Assembly: GCF_964355755.1 (NCBI RefSeq)
Contig: NC_092671.1
Coordinates: 4,105,001 to 4,165,000, forward strand
Origin: Antedon mediterranea
Lineage: Eukaryota; Echinodermata; Crinoidea; Comatulida; Antedonidae
Direction of reading: 5' to 3'
Length of the DNA: 60,000 nucleotides
Both the position numbers and the translations under genes were made by a program. A model generated the notes under the pieces. That model worked only from the letters and a program-made list of their open reading frames with translations, had not been told where the DNA came from and made no database searches. Shown here piece by piece: positions 18,961 through 29,660 of the stretch (positions are counted from its first letter, which is position 1; every line of letters starts with the position of its first letter).

Positions 18961-19300
18961 TAGGGAGGTTTCGCAATCTTACGAATACGATAACGAAAAC
19001 GGATACGTCACGCACACGTATTCGTTTTTCGTAAGCCAGTAACAATTTGTTTCGCATGGCAACGAAATATTGAGAGCGCCGTCCAAAATATGACTGCGGT
19101 AAATTTGAGCGAAGCGCAGGTACGTGTTGCTTGGTGTTTGGCTGCCTAGGCCTAGCGTAACATCAAAGTGAGTGAGGACTTTGTAAACAATCCATTGCCG
19201 CTTTCGGTCGTCAAATAATGGTTTTAAAAACAGATTTCGAAGAAAATCGTATTTTTTTTTTGTAATTTCCAGCAGAAACAGGGCCAATGTTTATGCATCT
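18961..19300. other. GC-richer block with an open minus-strand frame
   Basis: A minus-strand frame of 102 codons (19287-18979) lies in sequence richer in CG than its surroundings (GAATACGATAACGAAAACGG, CGTCACGCACACG). No family is recognised and no splice sites were paired with it. It may be the edge of a transposon or a gene promoter region. I do not call it a gene. Confidence 0.25.
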
Positions 19301-19655
19301 AACGTCCAAATAGTTGTCATTGCCGTTATCATGTACCGTATATAAAGCCATTGGAACGAAAAAAAAACAAACCAATGCAATGTAAATACACAGACTTTAT
19401 TAAACGTTTTCGGTAATCTAATTTTAAAGTACATATTGATGCAATTAGGCCTATACAATAATTATTCAATGTATTTCCTTTAAAATAATAAATTATATAA
19501 AATGTACATTATCAAAAGACCACAAGCTGATTTATTATTCTTAATACATGCTACATATTTTAGCCTAATTGTACAGTATTATATTATTTTAACTCAATTA
19601 TAGAATAACGAAGACAAAATATTAGGCGATAATAGTTATATACAATTAGTATTTG

Positions 19656-20196
19656 TTAAAGATGTATTGTCCCTTGAAACACAAAAAATGAAAAAAAAAA
19701 TATTCTAAATTTAAATTAGCCATATCAAAGTAATATTAAAGTTATTCGAAAATTCGAGCCAAAAACAACAAGTTTACGTAATTAACAGGTAAATTAATTA
19801 GATTACATTTCGTCTGGGAAATCGTCGCAAGCGAAAGTAAACAAAGATTTCAAACCATGAGTATGCATTATGCATGATGCTAATTAGGATTGTTTACAAC
19901 TCGTCACGGTTGAAAAGGTGTTTTTACACAGATCGCGAAGAAGTTTTATGATTATGCATACAGAGTAGCCAAACAAGCGCGTTGCATTATGAGATATGTT
20001 TTGATTGAAAACTTTGACTGGAAGTCAAAGTTATTTTTTGAACAAAAAAAACATCTGTATTTCGGTTAAATTTTTTTTTCCGACTAATTTTTGGTGAAAG
20101 TTAATAACTATTATGATACTTCAAAATAACCCCTTTTTTTTAAATTTAAAAAAAAAAATTTTTTTTTAATTAGTCAAAGGGACAATACATCTTTAA
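19656..20196. mobile_element. TTAA-flanked inverted-repeat element
   Basis: Left end TTAAAGATGTATTGTCCCTT and right end AAGGGACAATACATCTTTAA are exact complements, enclosing ~500 bp without a transposase. TTAA at both tips is the target duplication used by piggyBac-type elements, though the inner TIR is not a known piggyBac end. A lone matching end (GGACAATACATCTTTAA) occurs at 57427-57443. Confidence 0.7.
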
Positions 20197-20433
20197 GCAT
20201 TGGATTAATCAGTTTAAGCAAAATTTTATATTTGTAAATAATTAGAATTTAGAATTTGTTTTTGTTGTAATGTCTTATGAAACTATTTTAATATGATTAG
20301 TATTCAATCGGTTTTGGTTACAGAAAGTCGGTTAGTTGTTGCTCTGTTCTACGTTGTCTATAATTTACTTATCGAGTTCAAATCGATTAAAGTTAAACTT
20401 CATATAAATTAATATGCATTCGAATAGTTTATT

Positions 20434-21230
20434 TTATGGCATCGTTATCATCATGAAAATTACGAAAAAGCTTAAAACGATTAAATTCCAATTAGGAAGA
20501 CGTGTAGCTGCAGAACAAGCATCACACTCACATGATGAAAACATGGCTTTACCAGTTTCTATTGCAGCCCGGGCCTCTTCTATTTCGTTTGGCGTTATCG
20601 CTTTTACATCACATATAAAATTGGCAGCATAATTGTTTCCTATCCACTGCTTGACACAAACATATAATATTGGCATTTCGTAGTAGTTCACTTTCCTGTT
20701 GCCGTCTTTTTTTGTAATAGAATTCGTTCTTATTTTGTTGGAGTAAGTTAAAAGTGTCTGAATTAAAGGCCAATCCAATATCTCTTTTGCCATTTTTCTC
20801 CATATTTTTCATACAATATCCAGATGCTACTATGCCGGTACTGGCTTCTGCACACTTACTATAAAGGTGTTTATAGGCACTAGAGTGATTGCTTCTACAG
20901 CCAAGTTCAAATACCTTATCATCTACCAGAACAAAATGAAATATGCCTGTTTGATCTCTTGTGAGTACTTCGCGATTGTCATCCTGGTAAATTGTAAATC
21001 CCATATAGACTTTATGTCTTTGGTGATGGAATCAACCATTTGACATCAATATCCTTGTTTTTGCCCGTCTCATCATCACTACTTAATATTTTCTTCTCTT
21101 TGCTGCTCCAATCTAACTCTCGTCTGTTCCTTACATCATGGTCAATGACCGGTTCTGGTCCAACATTTTTCTCTACATGCCCTTTAACACGCACTACACT
21201 AATGAGAACAATAAGGTAAAGCCAAGTCAT
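20434..21230 (-). pseudogene. Unrecognised secreted/GPI-type protein gene, two frameshifts
   Basis: Three overlapping minus-strand frames read like one protein. Frame 1 (21230-21012) starts MTWLYLIVLISVVRVKG, a good signal peptide, then a polar acidic/basic stretch ending PSPKT-stop. Frame 2 (entered near 21010) gives MGFTIYQDDNREVLT ... ELGCRSNHSSAYKHLYSKC ... IGLAFNSDTFNLLQQ. Near a seven-A run at ~20709-20715 the sensible reading moves to frame 3: GNRKVNYYEMPILYVCVKQW ... SSCECDACSAATRLPNW ... then a hydrophobic tail LIVLSFFVIFMMI and stop. The N-terminal signal, cysteines and short hydrophobic C terminus suggest a secreted, GPI-anchored or type I membrane protein. I cannot name the family. 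It is either a pseudogene or a gene with two indel errors in the assembly. No introns are needed. A degenerate relative lies at 18770-18870. Confidence 0.5.
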
Positions 21231-22020
21231 GTTGACAGCAGTATGTTTTAATTATGTAGCTTTGTAACTTGCTGATATCTTTTGTGAAGAGCAAGTAAAG
21301 GTGTTTGCATTTTATACCGTACACCATTGAACATCACGTGATTGCGAGACGCTCTCGTAAGCACCGTTTGACAAGTCTCCGCCCTCGTACTCACTATTCA
21401 AAAATTCAAATCTTTGATTTATGGCGCAATATTATTTTGAAGGAGTGATTGCTTATCTTAATGTTAAAGGATACTCTCTGTTTACATAAATGTGTTTGTG
21501 TTTGTTTTTTGTTTACTTGTTTTGATCATAGAGATAATATCTCTATGTTTTGATGTAGGCCCGGCCCTAACAAGCTTTATTTTGTAACTGTACTTAGGCC
21601 TAACTACTAAACCCTTAGTTTTTCAAACCAAACAAATTGACCATGACAGCAGAAAAAAAGATGCATGTGGACTAGGCCTACAGGAAGTTACCATGCTATT
21701 TATTTAGTGATTATGCAAACATCACGCAATGAATGTTATAACCTCAGCAAACAATTCTTGCTAACCATTACAACGTCCAGACATTTATAATATTTGTTCA
21801 TTCAATTATATCTGGTTTGATAAGAATTTTCCAGAAAAAGACAACACAAATGTGGCTTTATGAAATTATCTAATCTTGTGTTTCTTTGTTGTAAAGTACT
21901 TATAATGTATTGCATGGACTTGATGGCAGCCGAATGGTCTAGCTTTATGGCCCCATGAAAAGGAACCCAATAACCTTTATATGCGTAATACATTACGCCA
22001 AACTCGCAGTGACATTTGCA
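21231..22020. other. Intergenic, no gene seen
   Basis: Upstream of the minus-strand secreted-type gene. A near-palindrome (CATAGAGATAATATCTCTATG) lies at ~21527-21548. No coding signal. Confidence 0.5.
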
Positions 22021-22515
22021 TTGTAATAAGTCTAAAGCTTTGTTGCCATTAGAATTTAAGGACTATCACAAACGCTTGTGATTGCTTAATTCACTTGCGT
22101 TGTGCATTTGTCTTTGCGTCCAAGCTTGGTTTCCACTAGCATTCAACGCAAGGCGAACTCACTTGCGTTGCGCTTACGTCCTTGTACACTAGGACTCAAC
22201 GCAAAGTCAACTCACTTTCATTGCGCCTGCGTTGATGCGTCCTAATACACTAGGACTCAACGCAAAGTCAACTCACTTTCATTGCGCCTGCGTTGATGCG
22301 TCCTAATACACTAGGACTCAACGCAAAGTCAACTCACTTTCATTGCGCCTGCGTTGATGCGTCCTAATACACTAGGACTCAACGCAAAGTCAACTCACTT
22401 TCATTGCGCCTGCGTTGATGCGTCCTAATACACTAGGACTCAACGCAAAGTCAACTCACTTTCATTGCGCCTGCGTTGATGCGTCCTAATACACTAGGAC
22501 TCAACGCAAAGTCAT
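22020..22515. repeat. 61-bp minisatellite inside an ACGCAA-rich element
   Basis: Five full and one partial, apparently identical copies of a 61-bp unit (TAGGACTCAACGCAAAGTCA ... TGCGTTGATGCGTCCTAATA) start at 22190, 22251, 22312, 22373, 22434 and 22495. The preceding 22020-22189 is a divergent version (CACTTGCGTTGTGC, GCATTCAACGCAAGGCGAA). Related CGCAAGCGAGTT / TTTTGCGTTGC words occur at 23655-23750 and at the window end (59950-60000), so a dispersed element was the probable seed. Confidence 0.9.
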
Positions 22516-22638
22516 GTCATTTGGATGGAATGGAATCTACTTTGGCAAATTCTTCTACCGCTCCTAGATAAACATAATATTAATAACATGAGACACACTT
22601 AATTAGAAACAATCTCACGCGTTTTTCAAAGTTGGAAT

Positions 22639-25600
22639 TTAAATTTGGAAATTAGTATTCGTTTTTTGTTTTTCCAGAAGCGGATGTTTTTCACTGATAT
22701 TTTCGTCTTTTTCTTCATTCTTTTTCTTCGTTTTCTCATCAAATTGTGCGTCAACAGAACCGAATTTTAAGTGAATAAATCTGTTGAAAGAAAATGGTTA
22801 TTGGCAAAAGAATATAAACAAATATGAGTAAGGTTTTCATTATAACATCCCAAAAAATTAAAGATTTCATTTTTATTTCAGCATTTCTAGATTACGCAGC
22901 AGTTGATTTCCGAATGAAATCGAAGGTGCATAATGAGCGGCGGTGTGTAAGAAAACTTCAAAAAGTCAAAATGATAAAATTGGGATAAAAAGCGAAGTCA
23001 GTCAGTTGGCATATGAATAGTGTTCTATCGTGGTGAAATCGTTACGCAGGTCTCTTTGTCAATGTTGTCCGTATAAAAGGCCTGCCTTCGGGCGGTAGGT
23101 GAGCAAACAAATCATGCTACTATTATATAGCTACGATTTCCATCGTGTGTCTGCTGATCTGTTCGATTCGCATGAGTGCTCATGAACGACGTCATGACTC
23201 ATTCACTGAGCTCTGATTGGTTACGAAAGTTTTGAGGAACTTCAGAATTCGGCGCAGAAAGGGATTTGGAAGATGAAAATATACATTACGCATGCGTAAA
23301 AGCCGATGCTTTTGATTCGCCGAGTGGAAAACAGACTTTAGATAGGTCGGATAAAAAGCAATTTCCCACTTATTTGTACATGCAATATTATTAGGAAATG
23401 TACTTACATTACCAGAAGCGTTGTAACCAGTGAAAGTCCGGTGAATGTGTACCAAATCACACTTGGAAGATATTGAACGGTAGCTGAATATATAGTGCCA
23501 ATCCAAATGGGTCCAAGAACAAAACCCAAATTATCAGATAAACCAATAAGGGCAAATATTGCACCTGTATAATTGTATATTACACATAGAAAACAACGTA
23601 AAGTAACTGTAAAAAGTATCACTTTTACATTGCCTAAGCTTAGTTCAGACGAGGAAGCAACGCAAGCGAGTTGACCAATGACAGCTCGTTTAACCCATCG
23701 CTTTGATTAGTCAAATTACGTTGGGCTTACGTTTTTGCGTTGCATAGTCCGGTCATTTTAACTTTTTACTTGGAACTACAGAATTTTTTCACCACAATGC
23801 ATTTCTTTGAGGTCCCCAGAACACCATACTAAAAGGCCCAAACAATCCTAATAGGGGTAAGGCGTCTAATTTACATAAATCCAAAATGGCCGCCAAAATT
23901 CAATAATTTGACATATAGTAGAACCAAGCTATATAAAATCTCTTAGAGCTTATTTGAGTTTCTCCAGATACAAGGCATTAACTATTAATTTGATTCATTT
24001 TTGTCAACATACTTTGAATTTTGCGTAAATAAAATGAATGAATGAATATAAAACACTGGTACGCGTAAACTCCGGAGCTGCTAGGCGATATGAAAGGGAT
24101 AAACTAAACATGTACAATTCGGAAAATATGATTATTTTCATACTTATTTACTGAATGTTATACACACAAATTTCAATCCACTAACCTCGCTCATTTTGTT
24201 CAACAAACTTCGATAAGCGTGCTTCAATAATGGCTTTTGGTAGAACCATTAAAACTGCTAACGGTATCGCTAAATGAAGTGCAAACAATATTTTTTAATT
24301 ATTCTTTAGTAATTTATTTCTATATAAGCCAACAGAAATATTAATAGGGAGCATCGACCAAAACCTATACACATTGTTGGTCGTCCTCTGGGCCTACAAA
24401 TTCTGATTCTTAAAATATTTCTTGAAACAATTAAATTTTGACTTGTTTGTATTTCAATACAAATCACCGTTTTTGTTTTACTGAATTCTTATTTCAAGCA
24501 ATAATGTTCTTAAAATAAGTAAAAATTATCCATTTTTGTTTATAGAATTCTTATTTCAAGCAATAGGTCGTCGCGAACCGAAAGCTATCTAATTATGATA
24601 TTAACGAAGATGAAAATGGTTATAGCGAAAAAATCAGTTAGTAGAATAGGAAAAAGTCATGTACAATACCAATGACATTTGATGATGTTTTTGATTTTGT
24701 GTTCGAAATCAAAGATATTCACAGTTAACATACCTATATAGACGATGTCATCGGTCGCTGTGGCAAGAACTAATGACGATACGATGGCAGAAGTCGAACC
24801 TATGTAGAACAATGCGTAGTCACCAGTATTGCAGAATTTCTTCAGTGCTTTAGTAATAAACAGCATTCCTATTATAGTTAAATATAAAAAAGAAAGCACT
24901 CAGAAACCGAGTGAAGTACTTGACAAAACATTGCCATAGATAACGCATGTTGATATTTCAGCCCGTGTTAAAAGAATACACATTTTGTTGTGAAGTTATC
25001 AATGAACCGATTGTCTTGAATTTCAATAGGCATGTTTTTAAGTATATAACTATTTAAAGGCCATGTGCGGGCAAAAAATTTCTATTGATCATACATTCCA
25101 ATAAATATCGATATATAGTTTCCTTTATGTAATATGTAATAATTTTTGGGATTTTATTTGTCTGACACGAGCTTGTTGAAAATAAGCACTTTCTTCAAAT
25201 TACACAGTAAAATCTCTATTCTTTTGTACACACATTTTGTAAATAGAGAGGCATTTTAAAAAGCTATGAAAAATAAATGGTGTGGTAAAAAAATGTTATC
25301 AGATGACTAAATGTAGGTAATATAACTTGATTTTTACATTTCTGTTATTTTTATTCAACTTCAGATTTTTATTTTCATGCTATAGCAAAAATTATCCACC
25401 GTATATCCACCATCTTTTTTCAACTTCTAGGGAGTCACCAGACATGTTATTACATTAGGTTAAACTACCTAACTACTGAAAAAAGTCTTCCTGGTTTTTA
25501 TGACAGAATTTTGCCAAATTTTGTATTTGGCCATATTAAGGGAAATTCATGTTTTTTTTTCGTCTTGATTTCTGTTACAAATATTTGATTTATTTACAAT

Positions 25601-27475
25601 TAACCAGATATTATATTAAAAATTCATGCCTGTACCTGAGCTTTAAACCAAAATATTCAAAAGATAACTTTGTAGGCGCTACCGTGCTAACAAACAAACA
25701 AAGCAAGTACTATGCTTATACACTAGGAGTTATTTAGGAAGAAAGTGATTGTGACTATTTCGTTGGAAGATTCAGCGCCCTTACAGATGTCAAACAACAA
25801 TTGATCAGGCAATAAATGTTTCTTGTTGAAACCTTACGTTAGATTAAAATAAATTATTCTCGCGACACATTATCCAAATATTTTATTTAATTGATTAAAC
25901 ATACGTTTTGTATTTCTGAAGATAATATATATATATATATATATATATATTTAAATTTACTTAACAGATAAAAACAATTCGATATAAAAATAAAATAGGC
26001 AACGCTATATAATAAGGATGAAATAGGGACAACGAGAAAAAGGGAAACATGTAAAAACTAGAATTTTCTAAAATATGGTGGAGAGGACGAAAACAAAACT
26101 TGGAAAAAAAACCCAAAAAACTAAATGAAATAAACGAGTACTTGCTCTCGAGTGAGAGGTAGTGGAGGAAGCGTGTGAAATGAATCTGCCAGAGGATAGA
26201 TAAAATTGGAGGTTTTTTGGTTAACTACTACCTTTATTCATTCAATGTTTCTTAAATAATAATTTAAAAATTTGTATGCCTTTTCTACCCCTTTTTCGTT
26301 ATTTTATGGTTTTTTTTGTTCGCCTCTTTAATACTAATTTGAGGGGTTAACTGCAATAAAGAGTGTTTATTTATTTAAGATTTCAATAGACATGTTCTGT
26401 GTATATAACTATTTACATCGAAATATTTAGAATGATAACTTGGAAATTGTAGGCGCTACCGTCCTAACGGACAAGCAAATAAAGATACTTCTAAATTCTA
26501 TTTTGCCAAGTAACAATTTATTTTGGCATATTTGTTCTAACATCAATTTATTCGAATTATAACGTGAATTGGCTGATATTCTTACTTACCAATTGTATTT
26601 GACATGTAATATAGGAAACTAAAATATCCGGCAGCTTTGATTTTCATGTGCAATGGTGGACCAATAACGTACAGTTGGATTCCATGGAAAAGAGAATTTA
26701 CCGTGGTCGAATTGATAACTCGAGCTGCCATCCAGAGAGACACTAGCTTGCGACGGTTATTTCGATTACTTGTTATGACATCGACTATGTCTCTCACCAC
26801 ATGCTTAAGTGAAAATGTTTCATCTCTTTGGTCAACATCAACACTCTCCTTCATCAAACACGTAATGTAGAAAATTGAAAATAATAGTAGAACTATCGCG
26901 AATACAAACGGTTGAAGAAATCCGGTTTCCTCTATCCAAAACGAGAAACATAACTGCCCTAAACCAATTCCAAAAAAGGTTATTCCAAGAAGAATTGACA
27001 TACGAATTGTCATCTGTTCTGACGTACAAGTGTCACCGATATAAGAAGAAGCACCGGATCGCTGTAAAATTGTGTTACCAGTCAAACCAATTGCCAGATT
27101 ACCGATAAGAAGGTACGGAACCGGTAGTTCGAATAAGTATACACTAGTAAAAGAAACGGATGCCACTAACAGTCCGACCGCCGGTACAATTAAAGTGATC
27201 TTCCTGCCGACACGATCACTCCATGTTGATACGTATAGAATAACAAACAACGCTGGTAAAGATTGACAAAGCAGAAAAACTGTAGTCCATTCGGCGGTTA
27301 ATACTTGAACATAGTCTTCTTCTACAAGATCCGAACTAGAGTTAAGCGCAGAACCAACATTTAGATTTAACTGAATAATATGTTTTGTGAAGACAACTCC
27401 TTGTACAGAAAGAAGCGCGAAAATAGCATATGCAATAAATACAGTAGTTTCAACTGGTGCAGACGTTAAGGCCAT
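22639..27475 (-). CDS. SLC46-type major facilitator transporter, intact
   Basis: Plasma- or endolysosomal-membrane transporter of the SLC46 group (proton-coupled folate transporter and relatives); the substrate cannot be read from sequence. Exons: 27475-26590, 24868-24734, 24269-24186, 23564-23408, 22780-22639 (TAA). Every border is AG/GT and phases join into 467 residues, normal for the family (~450-475). Residues 1-30 form the first membrane segment; a short polar loop with N-S-S (45-47) precedes helix 2; the MFS motif SDRVGRK is at 86-92, followed by helices 3-6 with RSGASSYIGDTC. The central cytoplasmic loop includes MKESVDVDQRDE. Exon 3 gives IPLAVLMVLPKAIIEARLSKFVEQNERG, exon 4 LIGLSDNLGFVLGPIWIGTIYSATV, and exon 5 a lysine-rich tail ending in SEKHPLLEKQK, with a dileucine-like HPLL sorting motif. 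The start is the first ATG of the frame. The pseudogene at 12921-16029 is its tandem paralogue. Confidence 0.92.
23640..23755. repeat. Diverged ACGCAA-type repeat in an intron
   Basis: Contains GCAACGCAAGCGAGTTGACC at the left and GGGCTTACGTTTTTGCGTTG at the right, roughly inverted to one another. Related to the element at 22020-22515 and to 59950-60000. Lies in intron 3 of the intact transporter. Confidence 0.45.
25020..26485. repeat. Duplicated ~105-bp intron segment, one copy split by an insertion
   Basis: A segment reading TTTCAATAGACATGTT ... GTATATAACTATTTA ... ATATTTAGAATGATAACTT ... TTGTAGGCGCTACCGT is continuous at 26383-26485. Its other copy begins at 25021 (TTTCAATAGGCATGTTT), is interrupted after ~25056 and resumes at ~25648 (AATATTCAAAAGATAACTTTGTAGGCGCTACCGT). 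The ~590 bp between look like an insertion flanked by TTTAAA-like ends. All in intron 1 of the intact transporter. Confidence 0.6.
25926..25951. repeat. (AT)n microsatellite
   Basis: Thirteen or so uninterrupted AT dinucleotides in intron 1 of the intact transporter. Confidence 0.9.
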
Positions 27476-27889
27476 TCTATATCAATGTCTGAGGAGTGAT
27501 CTTAAGGCGAATATATGTGAGAATCTCTGTTATTTCGCTGCTCGATAAGAGTCTACTGTCAGTCCTGATCCTATACCATGTTTTTGTTTATGACTGAATC
27601 CAGAATCAGCAATGCTATTAGGAAACCTACTGAATTTATAACTACAGTACTTTCTTTTTTATTTAAATCTCGGAATCAACAATATGGTCTAATCGTTAAT
27701 ATATTATGGTCAAGACACAATATTGTTTTTAAAAACCATTTGTTTAGATCAGAATAAAAATTTAATTACGCCTACATATGTGTTCAATAAAAACACATAT
27801 AATTAAGCAAATTTTGCATTTCAGTAAAAGACAGTTTTGGATTTTTTTTTTGCCTAATGAAACACAGACTATTTCTATTTATGACTATT

Positions 27890-28190
27890 TCAATATATGA
27901 TTTAGCGCCCTCGCACACTTTTCCGGTATTATCGGACAACGTTAATTGATTTTAGTCTGGAAACCGCTCTTAAATGTTTCTAGAAACCGTATGTTATATT
28001 AGTATACATCATTATCGCGCTTAAATTAACTTAATTATCTTATTTAATTGATCAACCATATGTTTTGTATTTTTGTTGATAATGTTTTTGAAATGTACGT
28101 GAAAAAAAATTAAATAGAGAACGCAATGGGGTGAAAAACCTGGTGGAGAGGACGAAAACATTTTTAAAGACAGAATAAATTAAATGGAGA
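27890..28190. repeat. Upstream copy of an intron-1 segment (25750-26110)
   Basis: Shared words in order with 25750-26110: TGACTATTTC, TTAGCGCCCT, TTATTTAATTGAT.AA.CATA.GTTTTGTATTT, AAATAG, GGTGGAGAGGACGAAAACA. The segment lies just upstream of the intact transporter start and may be a dispersed repeat or part of a local duplication. Confidence 0.5.
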
Positions 28191-29529
28191 GAGAGTAAGT
28201 GTGGAATTAATTTGGTAGAAATTTGAACCAAATTGAAGGCAATATAACAACGGGACACTGAGTTCGCCTTGACAAGAACTCGTAACCATCTTTTGATCTT
28301 TTGTATGGCTGCGACAAATATTCTCCGCGCCGCGCGCGGTGTCTGTTAAGGAGCGTGGAACTGACCGTGTCGCAGCCGGCCACAGATAAAACCTTTGATC
28401 TCCGAAACTCTGCATCATGTTGCTAGATTGCCTTGGTTGAACTGCAATGAAATTGTTGTGTTTTTATTTTTTTTAAATCCCAAAAACTTATCACCCAATC
28501 GCAGGCCTACAAATGATGAATAAGTCATGTCAAATAAGGCTCAAAGGCCCAACAGCAGTATAATGTAGTTGGTTTATAATATACGTATTGCATACATAAT
28601 AATCATAGGCCTACGCTTACTGTTATCTATACATCAACCGCCCGCCACCACACTGATTTTCAGTAATAATACCTCGCTTCTGATTCGCTGAATTTTGCGC
28701 AGGGTTACCTTAATTCAATTTAGTAACCCGCTTTCGGCTCTTTATTTGTGTAATGTCAGAGTGTCGCAGATTGACGCAATAACTTGCTGTCTTAGCTTCG
28801 AGAGACCAGATACCAAAAATAACTCGTCGTGCATTTCCACAAGAAGATCATGCAGTGGAAATAGATGATAATACTCTGCCCTGTTATGTAGCATTGGATA
28901 GTACCGTCTAATTCTATTTACACCTAGCAATTGGCAGCGGCGAGACTGGAGGCGTTATTTCAAACGTCACTTTTCTTCTTTTTACTAATGAAGTAAGTGA
29001 AATCAGTGAAATGTAAAAAGTAGAGACGAATGGAAGCTTAAATTGGATTGCATTTATCTGATAATTGCATTAATCAGGGCGAAATTTGATGATGTGATTT
29101 ATGAAATGTTTCTGCTGGACGCGCGCGCAATAAAAAATCGTCTGGGTCATTTTCAGACAACGTCGTAGCAATAGCAAGGTAAGAACAAACATTTATATAC
29201 TTTTTTGAGCATTTAATCAAAAACGTATTTGATCAGAATAAGGTTGTATTTATACTTTATCTGTATATTAACTATTCGGAGAGTCGCTTTGTTGTTTTTT
29301 TTTAAAATTAATGATGTTTCGAAGACTAAAAGAATGACAAAGGGGAAAACTGCATGAGCCGGACTATGACGTAACGTTTCGAGGAATCAAGCTGAAACAG
29401 TGTAATTAAGTTTTAATGTATATATTTATTTAGTTTAAACACTACTTAGGCACTACGACCCCCTGCGAACCTAGAAGACTTCAATTTGGAAATGCGCAAA
29501 CGCTCGCAGTAACCGCACCGTGCTATACA

Positions 29530-29660
29530 CGTCTTCTCATTTCATTTCATTTCATTATTTATTTGGTCTATTTAAGTATATACAAAACAAAAAAAAAATG
29601 AAATTGGGGAGACCAGGGTCAACCTAAGTGAACTTAATCACTGTAGCTGAGCCGGTTGAC
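29530..29660 (-). mobile_element. Probable LINE 3' tail
   Basis: On the minus strand: GGTTGGGTCAACCGGCTCAG ... GGTTGACCCTGGTCTCCCCA, then a T-rich stretch and several ATGAA/GAAAT repeats. Short tandem tails after such 3' UTRs are typical of CR1/L2-type non-LTR elements. No reverse transcriptase adjoins it. Confidence 0.4.

Noticed and set aside
28164-28418. 84-codon minus-strand frame near a CG-rich patch
   Set aside because: No recognisable motif or splice partner; composition change alone is not enough for a gene call.
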